Shown: piece after piece, positions 1-8,067 of the stretch | How positions within the stretch are numbered: the first letter of the stretch is position 1 | Layout of the letters: each line of letters starts with the position of its first letter | NCBI GenBank assembly: GCA_018399685.1 | Contig: JAGYOK010000022.1 | Location: 1 to 34,462, forward strand | Direction: 5' to 3' | Origin: Alphaproteobacteria bacterium | Lineage (GTDB): Bacteria > Pseudomonadota > Alphaproteobacteria > Micavibrionales > Micavibrionaceae | Length of the DNA: 34,462 bases | Position numbers and translations under genes: made by a program | Notes under the pieces: model-generated | Database searches by the model: none | What the model was told of the DNA's origin: nothing | Seen by the model: the letters and a program-made list of their open reading frames with translations, nothing else

Positions 1-1662
1 CAGGTCGGTTACACATGACCAGCCGGAGAGGTTGCTCCATTCCAGTTTCTGGGTTGATAAACACGCATCAGGCGGGCCGAGCTGATTGCCATCGACGATA
101 ACCGTGTTGTCAGCGGTAAGATCTCCGCTGGCTGTGATGTTTGTGCCGTCAATATTGCCGGAGACATCCAGATTGCCTGTAATATCTGTGCTGTCATTCA
201 GGTGCAGGTTGCCAGCGGAGTCAAAGATAGCTCCCCGTGCATCAAGCGTTGAGGCAAGCCTTGTGGCTCCGCTTACATCCAGTGTCGAGCCTAATGTGGT
301 GGCTCCGGTAACGTCCAGCGTTCCGCCTAGCGTGCTGTCTCCCGCAGCGTCCAGTGTCGAGCTTAATGTTGTGGCTCCGGTAACGCCCAGCGTTCCGCCT
401 AGAGTGGAGGCTCCATCAACGTTGAGGGTTGTGTCGAAATCTACTGCGCCGCTCGCGTTTAATGTGCTTAAATTTGTTGCGCCGGATACGCCCAGAGAGC
501 TGCCCAGTGTGGTGGCTCCGGTTACATCCAGCGTTCCTGCAACGTCCAAAGTGTCATCGGGGTTGTTTGTGCCAATCCCGACGCGCGGTGTGCCGACATT
601 ATAATATATGTCATCGCCTGCACCCTTTTCCCAAAGGGAGCCGCCTATGGATACCCAGCCATTTGGATCGTCACATAATTCCAGTATATCGGGGTCTTCG
701 CTTGTGTTTATGCGCACCAGACCATCGTTGGCGGCATTACAGGTTGAAAGGGTTGTCTCATCAGGGTAGAGCATGGAGGCTGCGCCAAGCTGTAAGGCGG
801 TCGAGGCTGCGGTGAGGTCAATGCCTCCGGTGAAAGATGCGCCGCCGTCAACTTCGAGATTTTTGGCAATCTGGGCTGTGGTGGCATCGCCGCTTTTTAT
901 GTTCCATAAGCCGCCGGTTGCCGTTGCGGCGCCTGCATATGTGAATTCTACAACAATGTCATCGCCGCCTTTTGATATGGAAGGAGCAATACCGCCAATA
1001 CAGGCCGTGTCGAATTTCTGGTCGGGGCCTGCGGAAATAATGGCAACGACTGTGTAAGTCTCATCGGTTGGGTCGCCGTTACCGTTCAAACGCTCATTCG
1101 TTCCATTGCCATCAATGTCACAGGCAGCAAGACCGTTTACGTCACCAGCATCCCAGACGCAATAACCGTACTGGCGCCCCCAGGGGTCAGTATGAGCCGA
1201 AGCAACAGAGGCAGGGAGGTAGCCGCCGCCAGTGGGGCCGTCTCCTCCGGCATCAACATATTCCATAGGCTCAACAAAGCCGTCACCGTCGCAGTCACCA
1301 CTATCCGGGAGCTGTGTTGCCTCCAGCAGGGCGAGGCGGGAGGCGACGTTCATCTCGCTTTCCGCGCGGGTGCGGCTTTGCACTTTTACCATTGTGCTTA
1401 AAGGCCCGCGCATAGTGGCGACAACAACCGTCCCTAGCATACCGACAATCATAACGGCGCCAAAAAGGGTGAAGAAGATGTTACCAGCTTCGCTGTGGGC
1501 AAGAGGGATCAGCACACCACGCTTTTGTAAAGAGGGAGATTTTTGTGCATTGTTTGCATTTTTGCTGATTGTGTTTCGAGCTTTAAGTGCTTTGTTGTTT
1601 TCTTTATTCGTTTTTCTTTTAAAAATTTTGAAAAGACGTGAATCAGAAAAAATTCCAAACAT
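1..1662 (-). CDS. Pseudopilin-like surface protein with 12-residue tandem repeats (partial)
   Basis: An open frame of 554 codons starts with ATG at 1662 and leaves the window without a stop, so the C-terminus is missing. Residues 1-55 are basic and cytoplasmic-looking. Residues 61-84 form one hydrophobic segment (GNIFFTLFGAVMIVGMLG...). A GspG-like pseudopilin head follows, with the DPWGRQYGY motif near 159 and VVAIISAGPDQKFDT near 206-220, which resembles the major-pseudopilin pattern DPWGxxY...GxDG. Two Asp-rich loops are seen: 123-134 (DCDGDGFVEPME, a complete EF-hand pattern) and about 182-193 (DIDGNGTNERLN). Residues about 380-474 are eight 12-residue repeats of the type VTGATTLGSTLD, as in phage tail fibres and PilV-type tip adhesins. 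I infer an inner-membrane-anchored or pilus-tip adhesin. There is no canonical prepilin cleavage site (Gly followed by Glu5), so processing is uncertain. Confidence 0.75.
   Translation of the reverse strand, partial: MFGIFSDSRLFKIFKRKTNKENNKALKARNTISKNANNAQKSPSLQKRGVLIPLAHSEAGNIFFTLFGAVMIVGMLGTVVVATMRGPLSTMVKVQSRTRAESEMNVASRLALLEATQLPDSGDCDGDGFVEPMEYVDAGGDGPTGGGYLPASVASAHTDPWGRQYGYCVWDAGDVNGLAACDIDGNGTNERLNGNGDPTDETYTVVAIISAGPDQKFDTACIGGIAPSISKGGDDIVVEFTYAGAATATGGLWNIKSGDATTAQIAKNLEVDGGASFTGGIDLTAASTALQLGAASMLYPDETTLSTCNAANDGLVRINTSEDPDILELCDDPNGWVSIGGSLWEKGAGDDIYYNVGTPRVGIGTNNPDDTLDVAGTLDVTGATTLGSSLGVSGATNLSTLNASGAVDFDTTLNVDGASTLGGTLGVTGATTLSSTLDAAGDSTLGGTLDVTGATTLGSTLDVSGATRLASTLDARGAIFDSAGNLHLNDSTDITGNLDVSGNIDGTNITASGDLTADNTVIVDGNQLGPPDACLSTQKLEWSNLSGWSCVTDL
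241..525 (-). repeat. Tandem 36-bp coding repeat, about eight units
   Basis: Within the pseudopilin-like gene, eight consecutive 36-bp units (one is 33 bp) encode 12-residue repeats with consensus VTGATTLGSTLD. The units are similar but not identical in DNA. In-frame gain or loss of units would change protein length without breaking the frame. Each unit is short and alternates small polar residues with Leu/Val, as expected for a beta-solenoid or fibre. Confidence 0.85.
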
Positions 1663-2094
1663 GTTAGAATCCCTAAGGTTTAAATATTAATTGTAAGTGC
1701 ATACACAGAAACGACTTTTGCGTGATGATTCTCTCTAAAATACAAATACGCATAATAAGTATGGAGTAAAAGCAAGAGTAAAGCGCTAGCTAGCGTTCGG
1801 AAAAAGCTGTGAATCTTGGGGATATGTGGATTGTTTTATCCACAGCGATGATATCGTTGATAAGATTTATGCCGTGATTTTGCATTGCAAAAAGATTGGA
1901 TTTTGCCTGTTTTTTAAAAGACGATTTGACAGGTGTAGAATGGATATAATTAACAGGTCATGACCCTAGAGCGCTTTTTGCTTAGAGGTGCTATAAGCTT
2001 TCCTGAATTTGGCAGGTTTTTATGAAGATAGCCGGGATGTAGGCTTGTCTTGTAACTTGTATTGGCTAACCGCTTATATCTGACAGGTCCTTCA
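1663..2094. other. Intergenic region with DnaA-box palindrome and repeat remnant
   Basis: No credible gene is seen between two minus-strand genes. It holds an inverted repeat TGTGGAT-N6-ATCCACA at 1825-1844 that includes one perfect DnaA box (TTATCCACA, 1836-1844), and a solo copy of the dispersed repeat end at 1926-1967. The promoter of the pseudopilin-like gene should lie here, but I cannot pick out clear -35/-10 boxes. Confidence 0.6.
1926..1967 (+). repeat. Solo right-end copy of the palindromic element
   Basis: Matches the last ~42 bp of the 22073-22348 element: TTGACAGG, then AATGGATATAATTAA, then AGGT-TGACCCT, with a few substitutions. The rest of the element is absent, so this is a truncated copy or a separate terminal unit. 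Confidence 0.7.
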
Positions 2095-2673
2095 CTATAC
2101 CATCTGTGGGGCATTTTCAGGTGCTGTATTTATATTATCTGGTACTTGCTCATCCACGTTGCTAATACCAACATCCTTTAAGGTTTGCTCAATATGTGTT
2201 TTCGGGTCTTCTGATGGAAGGCCTGCTTTATCTCTAAATTCTATACAGACAGATCCCTGTTCCAAACCTGATGATTTGACGTGTGCCATGTTATTTGTAT
2301 CAAGCTCTTTAGATGATTGGGACACATTGTCTTCTGGAGGTTCGTTTTCTTTAGATGAATCCGTTTTTTCGTGTAGCTTGTCCTTTGCTGCATCGTCTTG
2401 ATCAGTAATTCCTAATTTTCCAAGAATATAGGTATTAATAGCCTTAAAGTCTTCAAGAGCGCTCTTTATACTAAGAGAGATCAAACTTTCCTCTGGAAGC
2501 GTTTGCTTTTCTTCCTGGAGAGTTACTTGTTTTTGGTCTTCTTCCTGTGCTTTGGGCGTGCTATCTTCTTTTTCTCCATTAAGGAGCCTTTTTATGCTGT
2601 CAATTTTATCCATAAACTCTTTTATTCCATCTATCAGACCCAATTCTTGAGTTTCTTGCTGCCGGTCACCCAT
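2095..2673 (-). CDS. Acidic hydrophilic protein of unknown function
   Basis: 192 residues, rich in Glu, Gln, Lys, Asp and Ser, with no signal peptide or membrane segment and no family I recognise. Residues 1-35 (an IDGIKEFMDKIDSIKRLL stretch) and about 65-90 (SLISLSIKSALEDFKAINTYILGKLG) look helical. The middle and C-terminus look disordered. The start is well supported by AGGAG seven bases upstream of ATG at 2673. It is AT-richer than its neighbours, which hints at acquisition. It lies between a pseudopilin-like gene and a DotI-like gene, so a secreted or secretion-associated role is possible, but nothing in the sequence shows it. Confidence 0.6.
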   Translation of the reverse strand: MGDRQQETQELGLIDGIKEFMDKIDSIKRLLNGEKEDSTPKAQEEDQKQVTLQEEKQTLPEESLISLSIKSALEDFKAINTYILGKLGITDQDDAAKDKLHEKTDSSKENEPPEDNVSQSSKELDTNNMAHVKSSGLEQGSVCIEFRDKAGLPSEDPKTHIEQTLKDVGISNVDEQVPDNINTAPENAPQMV

Positions 2674-2922
2674 TTTTTGTCTCCTTAAAAGAAGTTTCGT
2701 ATTCGTATTATATCACAATGGAAACTTTTATTGCAAAAAGGCGTACTATCCGATGCATTTTCATCATTGATATTGTCTGCCCTTATAGTTTGCAGCATTA
2801 TCTTGTGGAGTGAGGAAAACCATTGTTTATTGTGAGCTGGATTTTGTATGTTAGATGTCACTATCATGTGTTATGTAGGGTATCGTGTACATACGTCTTA
2901 AATTTCAGGAGAGTTGTGGATT

Positions 2923-3612
2923 ATGGGATTATTGAAGAGCAAAAATAATAATAAAAGACGGAATATGCTTTTTCTTGTGCCGGTAGCGTTATTGATAACG
3001 GGCGTGCCTATGGCTCAGGCTGGCTGGTTCGATTTTCTCAATCCCAGAAAGGATGTTGCTGCGCATCCTGCTGTAACTCTTATGGCGCCGTTTGCGGATG
3101 AGGACGCGGTCATTATGGAGCTTGACCCCACAGGGAATACGGAGCTTGCCGTCCCTCTGGAGCAGCGTCATCGCCCTAATACGGAAATCGCAAGATGGGT
3201 GCAGATGATTGTACCTACGGTTCTTTCTTATAACTCTGAAAATTATGAGCAGGAATATTCGGAAAAAATAAAGAGTTTCAGCAAAGTAGGTGCAAAGGAA
3301 TATGTGGCTTTTCTTCAGAACAAGAATATCGTAAAAACCCTTAAAACCGGGCGTTATAAAGTTTCGGGGATTGTTCAGGGATACCCGATTGTTATTAATG
3401 AAGGGGCTGTTAACGGGCGCTATCGCTGGCTGTTTCAGGTTAATATTCTGGTGACGTATCTGGATAACAGAATGACAAAATATTCCCGCGCTAAAGAAGG
3501 CGATGCCATTACGCAGGAGTTTATCCTTACATTGCAGTTAGGGCGCGTGCGCGGTGTGGATAACGATCACGGGCTGTTGATTGAAACATGGAATGTGAAA
3601 GACGCTGAATAG
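2923..3612 (+). CDS. DotI/IcmL-like type IVB secretion protein
   Basis: 229 residues. I chose ATG 2923 because AGGAGA (2908-2913) sits nine bases upstream; an in-frame TTG at 2914 would overlap it closely. Residues 14-34 form a signal peptide or anchor (MLFLVPVALLITGVPMAQA). The rest is a periplasmic domain with the IcmL/DotI pattern: NTEIARWVQ near 65-75, then a YNSENYEQEY stretch, SKVGAKEYVAFLQ, GxxVNGRYRWLFQVNILVTY near 165-185, and a final GRVRGVDNDHGLLIETW strand. In Legionella, DotI is an inner-membrane core component, and IncI plasmid TraM is its relative. No other dot/icm gene is visible here. It could be an orphan homologue or the edge of a cluster outside the window. Confidence 0.7.
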   Translation: MGLLKSKNNNKRRNMLFLVPVALLITGVPMAQAGWFDFLNPRKDVAAHPAVTLMAPFADEDAVIMELDPTGNTELAVPLEQRHRPNTEIARWVQMIVPTVLSYNSENYEQEYSEKIKSFSKVGAKEYVAFLQNKNIVKTLKTGRYKVSGIVQGYPIVINEGAVNGRYRWLFQVNILVTYLDNRMTKYSRAKEGDAITQEFILTLQLGRVRGVDNDHGLLIETWNVKDAE

Positions 3613-3796
3613 GCTATAACGTTGCGGCACCTTGTCAGGATGAACCGGCGCATTTGAGGTTCATGGCGGAATAGCGACTGGTGCAGAAAAATAAAAAAAG
3701 CCCAAAGCGTTATTTTACCGTGGTCAAGATGTGCGAATCTACATACAATCGCGCCTTAATTATCTAAAACCCATAACTATCAGGAGCTTAATAAGC

Positions 3797-4105
3797 ATGA
3801 CAGAGAACGTTGCCACATTTCCAGTTTCAGAGGACAATCACGATAAACAGGAACAGTCGCCCAAAGACACTGGAGGCATTGGTGGCCAACGCTTGATGAG
3901 CTTTATTGAGCGCATTGAACGTCTGGAAGAGGAAAAGACTGCTTTAATGGAAGACCTCAAGGAAGTTTATGCCGAGGCTAAAGGGGTTGGGTTTGATGTC
4001 AAAGTTATGCGCAAGCTTGTATCTTTGCGTAAGATGGATGCTGAAAAGCGCCGCGAAACGGAAGAGCTTCTGGATTTGTATAAATCTGCCATTGGTATGA
4101 TGTAA
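3797..4105 (+). CDS. gapR: GapR-family nucleoid-associated protein (DUF2312)
   Basis: 102 residues from ATG 3797, which has AGGAG at 3782-3786; longer in-frame starts upstream lack support. The C-terminal ~75 residues carry the family signature: IERIERLEEEKTALMEDLKEVYAEAKGVGFDVKVMRKLVSLRK, then ETEELLDLYKSAIG. This is a coiled-coil DNA-binding protein typical of alphaproteobacteria. In Caulobacter, GapR binds overtwisted AT-rich DNA and assists replication with topoisomerases. The first ~30 residues are a variable acidic tail. It stands alone after the DotI-like gene, with 184 bases between them. Confidence 0.9.
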   Translation: MTENVATFPVSEDNHDKQEQSPKDTGGIGGQRLMSFIERIERLEEEKTALMEDLKEVYAEAKGVGFDVKVMRKLVSLRKMDAEKRRETEELLDLYKSAIGMM

Positions 4106-4381
4106 TCCGGTTTTGTGCTTTGCGGGATCTGTATAGTATGCTTCCGTGAATCCGCAGGTTTTTGTATAGCCAGCTCCTTAGAGATGCAGGAAATTTCATA
4201 CTCTTTGCGCTATCAAAACGCGGGGTGTGAAGGTTTTGCGTTTTGTTTTTTTGGGTTCTGAACCTAGGTTTTCTCCCGTTTTTTCCTTGTTTTACTTCAT
4301 TTTTTCTTTTCTTTCCAACCGGTCAAGAACATATATAGGATACTATTCCCATAATGTCAAGGTTTTTTTAAGTGGGAGGGG

Positions 4382-4404
4382 ATTGCACGCAGGAAGCGTG
4401 CAAT
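4382..4404. repeat. Palindromic repeat unit 1 (AATGACG type)
   Basis: Perfect 9-bp inverted repeat ATTGCACGC-AGGAA-GCGTGCAAT, followed by GACGAAGATGA. It has the form of the short mobile palindromes common in intergenic DNA of alphaproteobacteria. Confidence 0.7.
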
Positions 4405-4468
4405 GACGAAGATGAGGATGGTAAGGGAGGGATTAAAGAGAGATTTCTCTTAAAAGGGGGGTTAATGG

Positions 4469-4505
4469 ATTACACGTATTTTTGCATGTGCAAAAAACGT
4501 GTAAT
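4469..4505. repeat. Palindromic repeat unit 2 (AATGACG type)
   Basis: Long hairpin: outer arms ATTACACGT / ACGTGTAAT (4469-4477, 4497-4505) enclose inner arms TTTTTGCA / TGCAAAAA, with one bulged base. It is followed by GACGGGGATGA, parallel to unit 1 about 90 bases away, so the two look like copies of one family. Confidence 0.7.
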
Positions 4506-4565
4506 GACGGGGATGAAAGGGGCTTTGGGCGGGGGATTAGACACGAAAGAGATTAAAGTGCGCGT

Positions 4566-5066
4566 TTATGTTTCAGCATTTTCTATTATGTGTTTGATTG
4601 TTGCACTGGGCAGCACAAGCCTGTTTTTGGTTTGTTTGAGCTGTTTAAATCCCAGTTTCTTATAAAACTCTACGGAAGCGTCGTTTTTTGCCTCGACGAT
4701 TATGCCGAATATTCCAATTTTTTCAGCCGTGTTAATTGTAGTTTTGCAGGCATGATAGATAAGAGTGGCTCCGTATCCGTGGCCTTGATATTCCCTGTCT
4801 ACAGCCAGACGCCCTAAAAGCAGGAAAGGCAGGTCGGTATAATGTCCTGAATTGAGTGTCTCGGGGAGCGTATCTTTTTCTACTGAATGGGCGCTAATCG
4901 TGTAATATCCTATGATTTTCCTGCCCTCTGATAAGACGTATGCCTTTGTTAAGCTTTTCTTTTGATCCTGATTTGCAAATTTTTGCAGGTAAATATTCAG
5001 GGCACTTATGCCGCAGTCAAAGTCTTTTCTGTTATGTTTTTTTGAATCCAGCGCTTCAAATTTCAT
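4566..5066 (-). CDS. GNAT-family acetyltransferase toxin (TacT/AtaT type)
   Basis: 166 residues, the usual length for TacT/AtaT toxins, which acetylate the amino group of charged aminoacyl-tRNA and block translation. Family marks: FDCGISALNIYLQKFANQDQKK near 17-38, IIGYYTISAHSVE near 51-63, and the acetyl-CoA loop LLGRLAVDREYQGHGYG near 83-99 (Q-G-H-G-Y-G). The end carries YKKLGFKQL and LVLPSATI. It overlaps the end of the upstream antitoxin gene by 11 bases, so the two are translationally coupled, antitoxin first. tRNA specificity cannot be read from sequence. Confidence 0.9.
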   Translation of the reverse strand: MKFEALDSKKHNRKDFDCGISALNIYLQKFANQDQKKSLTKAYVLSEGRKIIGYYTISAHSVEKDTLPETLNSGHYTDLPFLLLGRLAVDREYQGHGYGATLIYHACKTTINTAEKIGIFGIIVEAKNDASVEFYKKLGFKQLKQTKNRLVLPSATIKHIIENAET

Positions 5067-5343
5067 CGGAATTTATGATCTCTTTATACAGCAATGCGGC
5101 TTTTTTCATATGCTTCGTCGGCTTTGACGGATTTTTGATCATGTCAAAAAATGTGTGCCAGTCTTCTTCAGAAAATGAGGTTTTTTCTTGTTCTTTCAAT
5201 ATGTTTTGTGCTTTTTCCTGTACGCTTTGCCGGATAAATTTGCTTTTGTCCAGATTGGCGTAAGCACGGGCACGCTCCAACATCTCCATTGTCATGGAGT
5301 CCATGCGCAGTTTGAGGGTGTAGTTTTTTGTCGTTTCGTCCAT
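5056..5343 (-). CDS. DUF1778-type ribbon-helix-helix antitoxin (TacA/AtaR type)
   Basis: 95 residues from ATG 5343, with AGGAG seven bases upstream. The longer frame starting at 5415 would run through the promoter and operator, so I reject it. The N-terminal ~50 residues (TLKLRMDSMTMEMLERARAYANLDKSKFIRQSVQEKA) fit a ribbon-helix-helix DNA-binding fold. The C-terminal FSEEDWHTFFDMIKNPSKPT is the toxin-wrapping segment typical of this family (compare W-x-x-F-x-x-x-L-x-x-P-P). It should neutralise the downstream GNAT toxin and repress the shared promoter. Confidence 0.88.
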   Translation of the reverse strand: MDETTKNYTLKLRMDSMTMEMLERARAYANLDKSKFIRQSVQEKAQNILKEQEKTSFSEEDWHTFFDMIKNPSKPTKHMKKAALLYKEIINSDEI

Positions 5344-5364
5344 TCTTTTTCTCCTGATATTTGT

Positions 5365-5394
5365 ATTGTACCTACATATGTGGGTATAAGTCAA
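5365..5394 (-). promoter_or_regulatory. Toxin-antitoxin promoter with operator in the spacer
   Basis: Read on minus, a -35 TTGACT (5394-5389) and a -10 TACAAT (5370-5365) are 18 bases apart. The spacer is almost filled by an 18-bp palindrome at 5369-5386 (TACCTACATATGTGGGTA on plus, one mismatched pair). A repressor bound there would block RNA polymerase, as expected for autoregulation by the RHH antitoxin. The -10 lies about 20 bases before the antitoxin ATG. Confidence 0.75.
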
Positions 5395-5414
5395 TGACTG
5401 TATGTTTAAGCTCA

Positions 5415-5446
5415 AGAAAAAGGCGCATCTGGTAAGGATGCGCCTT
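5415..5446 (-). terminator. Rho-independent terminator of acs
   Basis: Read on minus, arms GGCGCATC and GATGCGCC (5444-5437, 5429-5422) with a 7-base loop are followed by TTTTTCTT. It lies ~100 bases after the acs stop codon and before the toxin-antitoxin promoter. Confidence 0.8.
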
Positions 5447-5543
5447 AGTTATCAGGTAGAGGAATGGTTGTTTTGGATACCGTACTACCTGTAATCTTAT
5501 AGATATTGACCTTAAAATCAGGCCGTTAAGCCGGGCCGGGTAG

Positions 5544-7640
5544 TTAATTTCTCCCGCCGACAGCTTCCAAAAGTACTTCTTCTTGCTCCTCTGGCTCTTC
5601 TTCGCGGCGAGCTTTCTTTTCCGGAAGGGAAGGACGAACCTTTTCTTCGTTCGCACTGGATTTTCTTGCATCTTCCACAAGCTTCTTCCAGCCTTCTTTC
5701 TTGGCAAGATGGGCTTCCCAGCGCTCAATAAGATCATTAACAACACCCGGATCGTTGAGTGTTGAAGTATCGCCAAGGCTCTCATACTCGTTGGCGGCAA
5801 TCTTGCGCAGGATGCGGCGCATGATTTTACCGGAACGCGTTTTGGGCAGACCCGGAGCAATCAGGATGATATCCGGTGTTGCAATCGGGCCGATTTGCGA
5901 GCGAACAAGCGAGGAGATCTCCTTTTTGATTTGCTCTTCATTATGGGCTTCAAGCTGTTTAAGCGTTACATAGGCAAATATGCCCTGACCTTTTATGTCG
6001 TGCGGATAGCCAACCACAGCGCTTTCGGCAACTTCGAGGTGCTCGTCAATCGCGCTTTCAACCTCGGCTGTACCCATGCGGTGACCCGATACGTTGATAA
6101 CGTCATCTACGCGACCCGTGATGCGGAAATCTCCATCTTCATCGCGACATGCGCCATCTCCAGAGAAGTACAGACCGGGGAAGCTTGAGAAGTAAGTTTG
6201 CTCAAAGCGTTCATGATCGCCATAGATTGTACGCATTTGGCTCGGCCATGAATCTTTGATGCAAAGGTTGCCTTCTGTACTCCTCTCCGCCAGCTCATTA
6301 CCTTCGTTGTCAACCAGAACAGGTATAATTCCGAAGAAGGGGCGCTGGGCTTTGCCCGGCTTCAGGTCAAAGCTGGCAAGCGGCGCAATCAAATGCCCGC
6401 CGGTTTCTGTCTGCCACCATGTATCCACGATCGGGCAGCGGCTATCGCCAACTACATTGTAATACCAGTCCCATGCTTCAACATTGATTGGCTCTCCAAC
6501 CGTGCCCAAGATGCGCAAGGATTTACGGCTTGTGCACTTGACCATCTCATCGCCTGCGGCAAGCAGGGAACGGATAGCTGTGGGGGCTGTGTAGAAGATG
6601 TTTACATTGTGCTTGTCAACAACCTGCCAGAAACGGGACATGTCGGGATAGCTTGGTATGCCTTCGAAGATCACCTGTGTAGCGCCGTTGGCCAGCGGGC
6701 CATACGTGATGTATGAGTGACCGGTGATCCAGCCAACATCAGCCGTACACCAGAAAACTTCACCGGGCTTGTAATCAAAGACAACTTCGTGGGTCAGGCT
6801 TGTGTAAACCATATAGCCGCCGGTTGTGTGAACAACGCCTTTCGGCTTGCCGGTTGATCCTGAAGTGTAAAGGAAGAAGAGGGGATCTTCGGCGTTCATT
6901 ACTTCGCATTCGCATTCTGTGGATTGCGCGTCAACAAACTCGTGGAACCACTCATCGCGGCCTTGTGTCCATTCGATGTCTCCACCTGTACGTTTCAGGA
7001 CAAGTACGCCATCAACGCTTGGGCAGCCGTTCAGGGCTTCATCAACGCAAGCTTTGAGCTTAACAGGCTTGTTGCCTCGGTAAACCTCGTCAGCGGTTAC
7101 AACGACCTTGGCTTCGCTGTCCTGTATGCGTCCGCGCAAAGCTTCAGGGGAGAAGCCAGCAAACACAACAGAGTGGACGGCGCCAATACGGGCACAGGCC
7201 AGCATGGTGTAAACGGCTTCGGGAACCATCGGCATATACATGACAACGCGGTCGCCTTTCGCAACGCCCTTGGCTTTCAAGGCATTAGCCATCTTGCTGA
7301 CTTCGTCTTTCATCTGGCCGTACGTTATCTTGTATGAATCTTCGGGGTCGTTGCCTTCGAAAATCAACGCCGTGACGTCTTTCTTTTCCGGCAAGTGGCG
7401 GTCAACACAGTTGTAACAAGCGTTAAGTTCACCATCTTCATACCATTTGATAGAAACAGGCTTATCGAATTTTGTGTTTTTGATTTTTGTCGGTTTTTTG
7501 AACCAGTCCAGCCTTTCGGCCTGTTTGGCCCAGAATTCTTCTGGATTTTCAATAGATTCTTTGTACATTGCCTCATAGAGCTCTGGCGAGATATGAGCGT
7601 TTCTGAGTATTTCCTCAGAGGGTTTAAAATAGTTAGTCAT
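5544..7640 (-). CDS. acsA: Acetyl-CoA synthetase (AMP-forming)
   Basis: 698 residues from ATG 7640 ([12 protein letters not shown]); the frame stays open 25 codons further but has no better start. It activates acetate with ATP to acetyl-AMP and then acetyl-CoA. Motifs: P-loop-like [20 protein letters not shown], the WWQTETGG core near the middle, [40 protein letters not shown], and the C-terminal [11 protein letters not shown] whose lysine is the usual acetylation target. The Trp-rich pocket ([10 protein letters not shown]) favours acetate over longer acids. The last ~45 residues form an acidic, low-complexity tail beyond the usual ~650-residue end. A long leader with a structured RNA precedes it, and a terminator follows. 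Confidence 0.95.
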   Translation of the reverse strand: MTNYFKPSEEILRNAHISPELYEAMYKESIENPEEFWAKQAERLDWFKKPTKIKNTKFDKPVSIKWYEDGELNACYNCVDRHLPEKKDVTALIFEGNDPEDSYKITYGQMKDEVSKMANALKAKGVAKGDRVVMYMPMVPEAVYTMLACARIGAVHSVVFAGFSPEALRGRIQDSEAKVVVTADEVYRGNKPVKLKACVDEALNGCPSVDGVLVLKRTGGDIEWTQGRDEWFHEFVDAQSTECECEVMNAEDPLFFLYTSGSTGKPKGVVHTTGGYMVYTSLTHEVVFDYKPGEVFWCTADVGWITGHSYITYGPLANGATQVIFEGIPSYPDMSRFWQVVDKHNVNIFYTAPTAIRSLLAAGDEMVKCTSRKSLRILGTVGEPINVEAWDWYYNVVGDSRCPIVDTWWQTETGGHLIAPLASFDLKPGKAQRPFFGIIPVLVDNEGNELAERSTEGNLCIKDSWPSQMRTIYGDHERFEQTYFSSFPGLYFSGDGACRDEDGDFRITGRVDDVINVSGHRMGTAEVESAIDEHLEVAESAVVGYPHDIKGQGIFAYVTLKQLEAHNEEQIKKEISSLVRSQIGPIATPDIILIAPGLPKTRSGKIMRRILRKIAANEYESLGDTSTLNDPGVVNDLIERWEAHLAKKEGWKKLVEDARKSSANEEKVRPSLPEKKARREEEPEEQEEVLLEAVGGRN

Positions 7641-8067
7641 AACGACGGTATCCTCACTCTTCAAAATGACACGCAAGCTTCCTTTTTTGATTGGAAAAGC
7701 AAGCTGTTTACGCATTGTTGTAATACATATAATTACGCAGCAAAGTACGCAGATTATTCTTGTGACTTAAAGCCTTGGCAGCTTTTGTTAAAGTATAACC
7801 GCCGAGGCCTTATTGCAGGAACCATGCCAAAACATAGACGGAGCATTTTTCCTACTTAAATGTGTTTTGAACGCAAAAAAACCTCTCGGAACCCACGGTT
7901 AGATGAGCTCCGACCACAGCGCCGTTTGGGCGCTACTTAAAATGTTTTTACGTTCCGACACACAAGTTATGTTGTCACACGGCGCAATAATGCACGAATC
8001 ATGCACTTTTGGCTATGCGCACTGCACAATAGAATATTTATGGTGGTTATATTAGGTTTTTATACAA
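7641..8067. other. acs upstream region: long leader with structured element and palindrome
   Basis: 427 bases between gpsA and acs, both on minus. No gene is seen. It contains the putative structured RNA at 7875-7960 and a 15-bp near-palindrome TGCACGAATCATGCA at 7991-8005 (one mismatched pair), which could be a regulator site upstream of that RNA. Confidence 0.6.
7875..7960 (-). ncRNA. Candidate structured RNA or leader with terminator-like end
   Basis: Read on minus, segment 1 TCGGAAC (7958-7952) can pair with segment 3 GTTCCGA (7892-7886), enclosing a strong hairpin AGCGCC-CAAAC-GGCGCT (7934-7918). A second copy, TCGGA (7913-7909), can pair with the same segment 3 instead. Segment 3 is followed by GAGG and seven T (7881-7875), a rho-independent terminator shape. 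It may be an sRNA after gpsA or an attenuating leader of acs. I could not assign it to a known RNA family. Confidence 0.45.

Larger units (their letters stand above)
4106..4565. other. Intergenic region with two hairpin repeats
   Basis: No gene is supported. The right half carries two related palindromic units (listed separately), each followed by AATGACG and a GATGA-type sequence. The left half (about 4230-4340) is T-rich on the plus strand and may serve as a terminator zone for gapR, though no strong stem is seen. Confidence 0.6.

Noticed and set aside
86-604. Open plus-strand frame of 172 codons
   Set aside because: It is the antisense of the 36-bp coding repeats of the minus-strand pseudopilin-like gene; repeats give long false frames.
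1800-1970. Replication origin suggested by DnaA boxes
   Set aside because: Only one perfect box and one mirrored partial box, no AT-rich unwinding block or origin-type neighbour genes.
2685-2867. 60-codon minus-strand frame upstream of the acidic protein gene
   Set aside because: No ribosome site and no protein-like composition.
4252-4268. GGTTCTGAACC, similar to the dispersed repeat end
   Set aside because: The match is a short self-palindrome lacking the GACCCT core, so it is probably chance.
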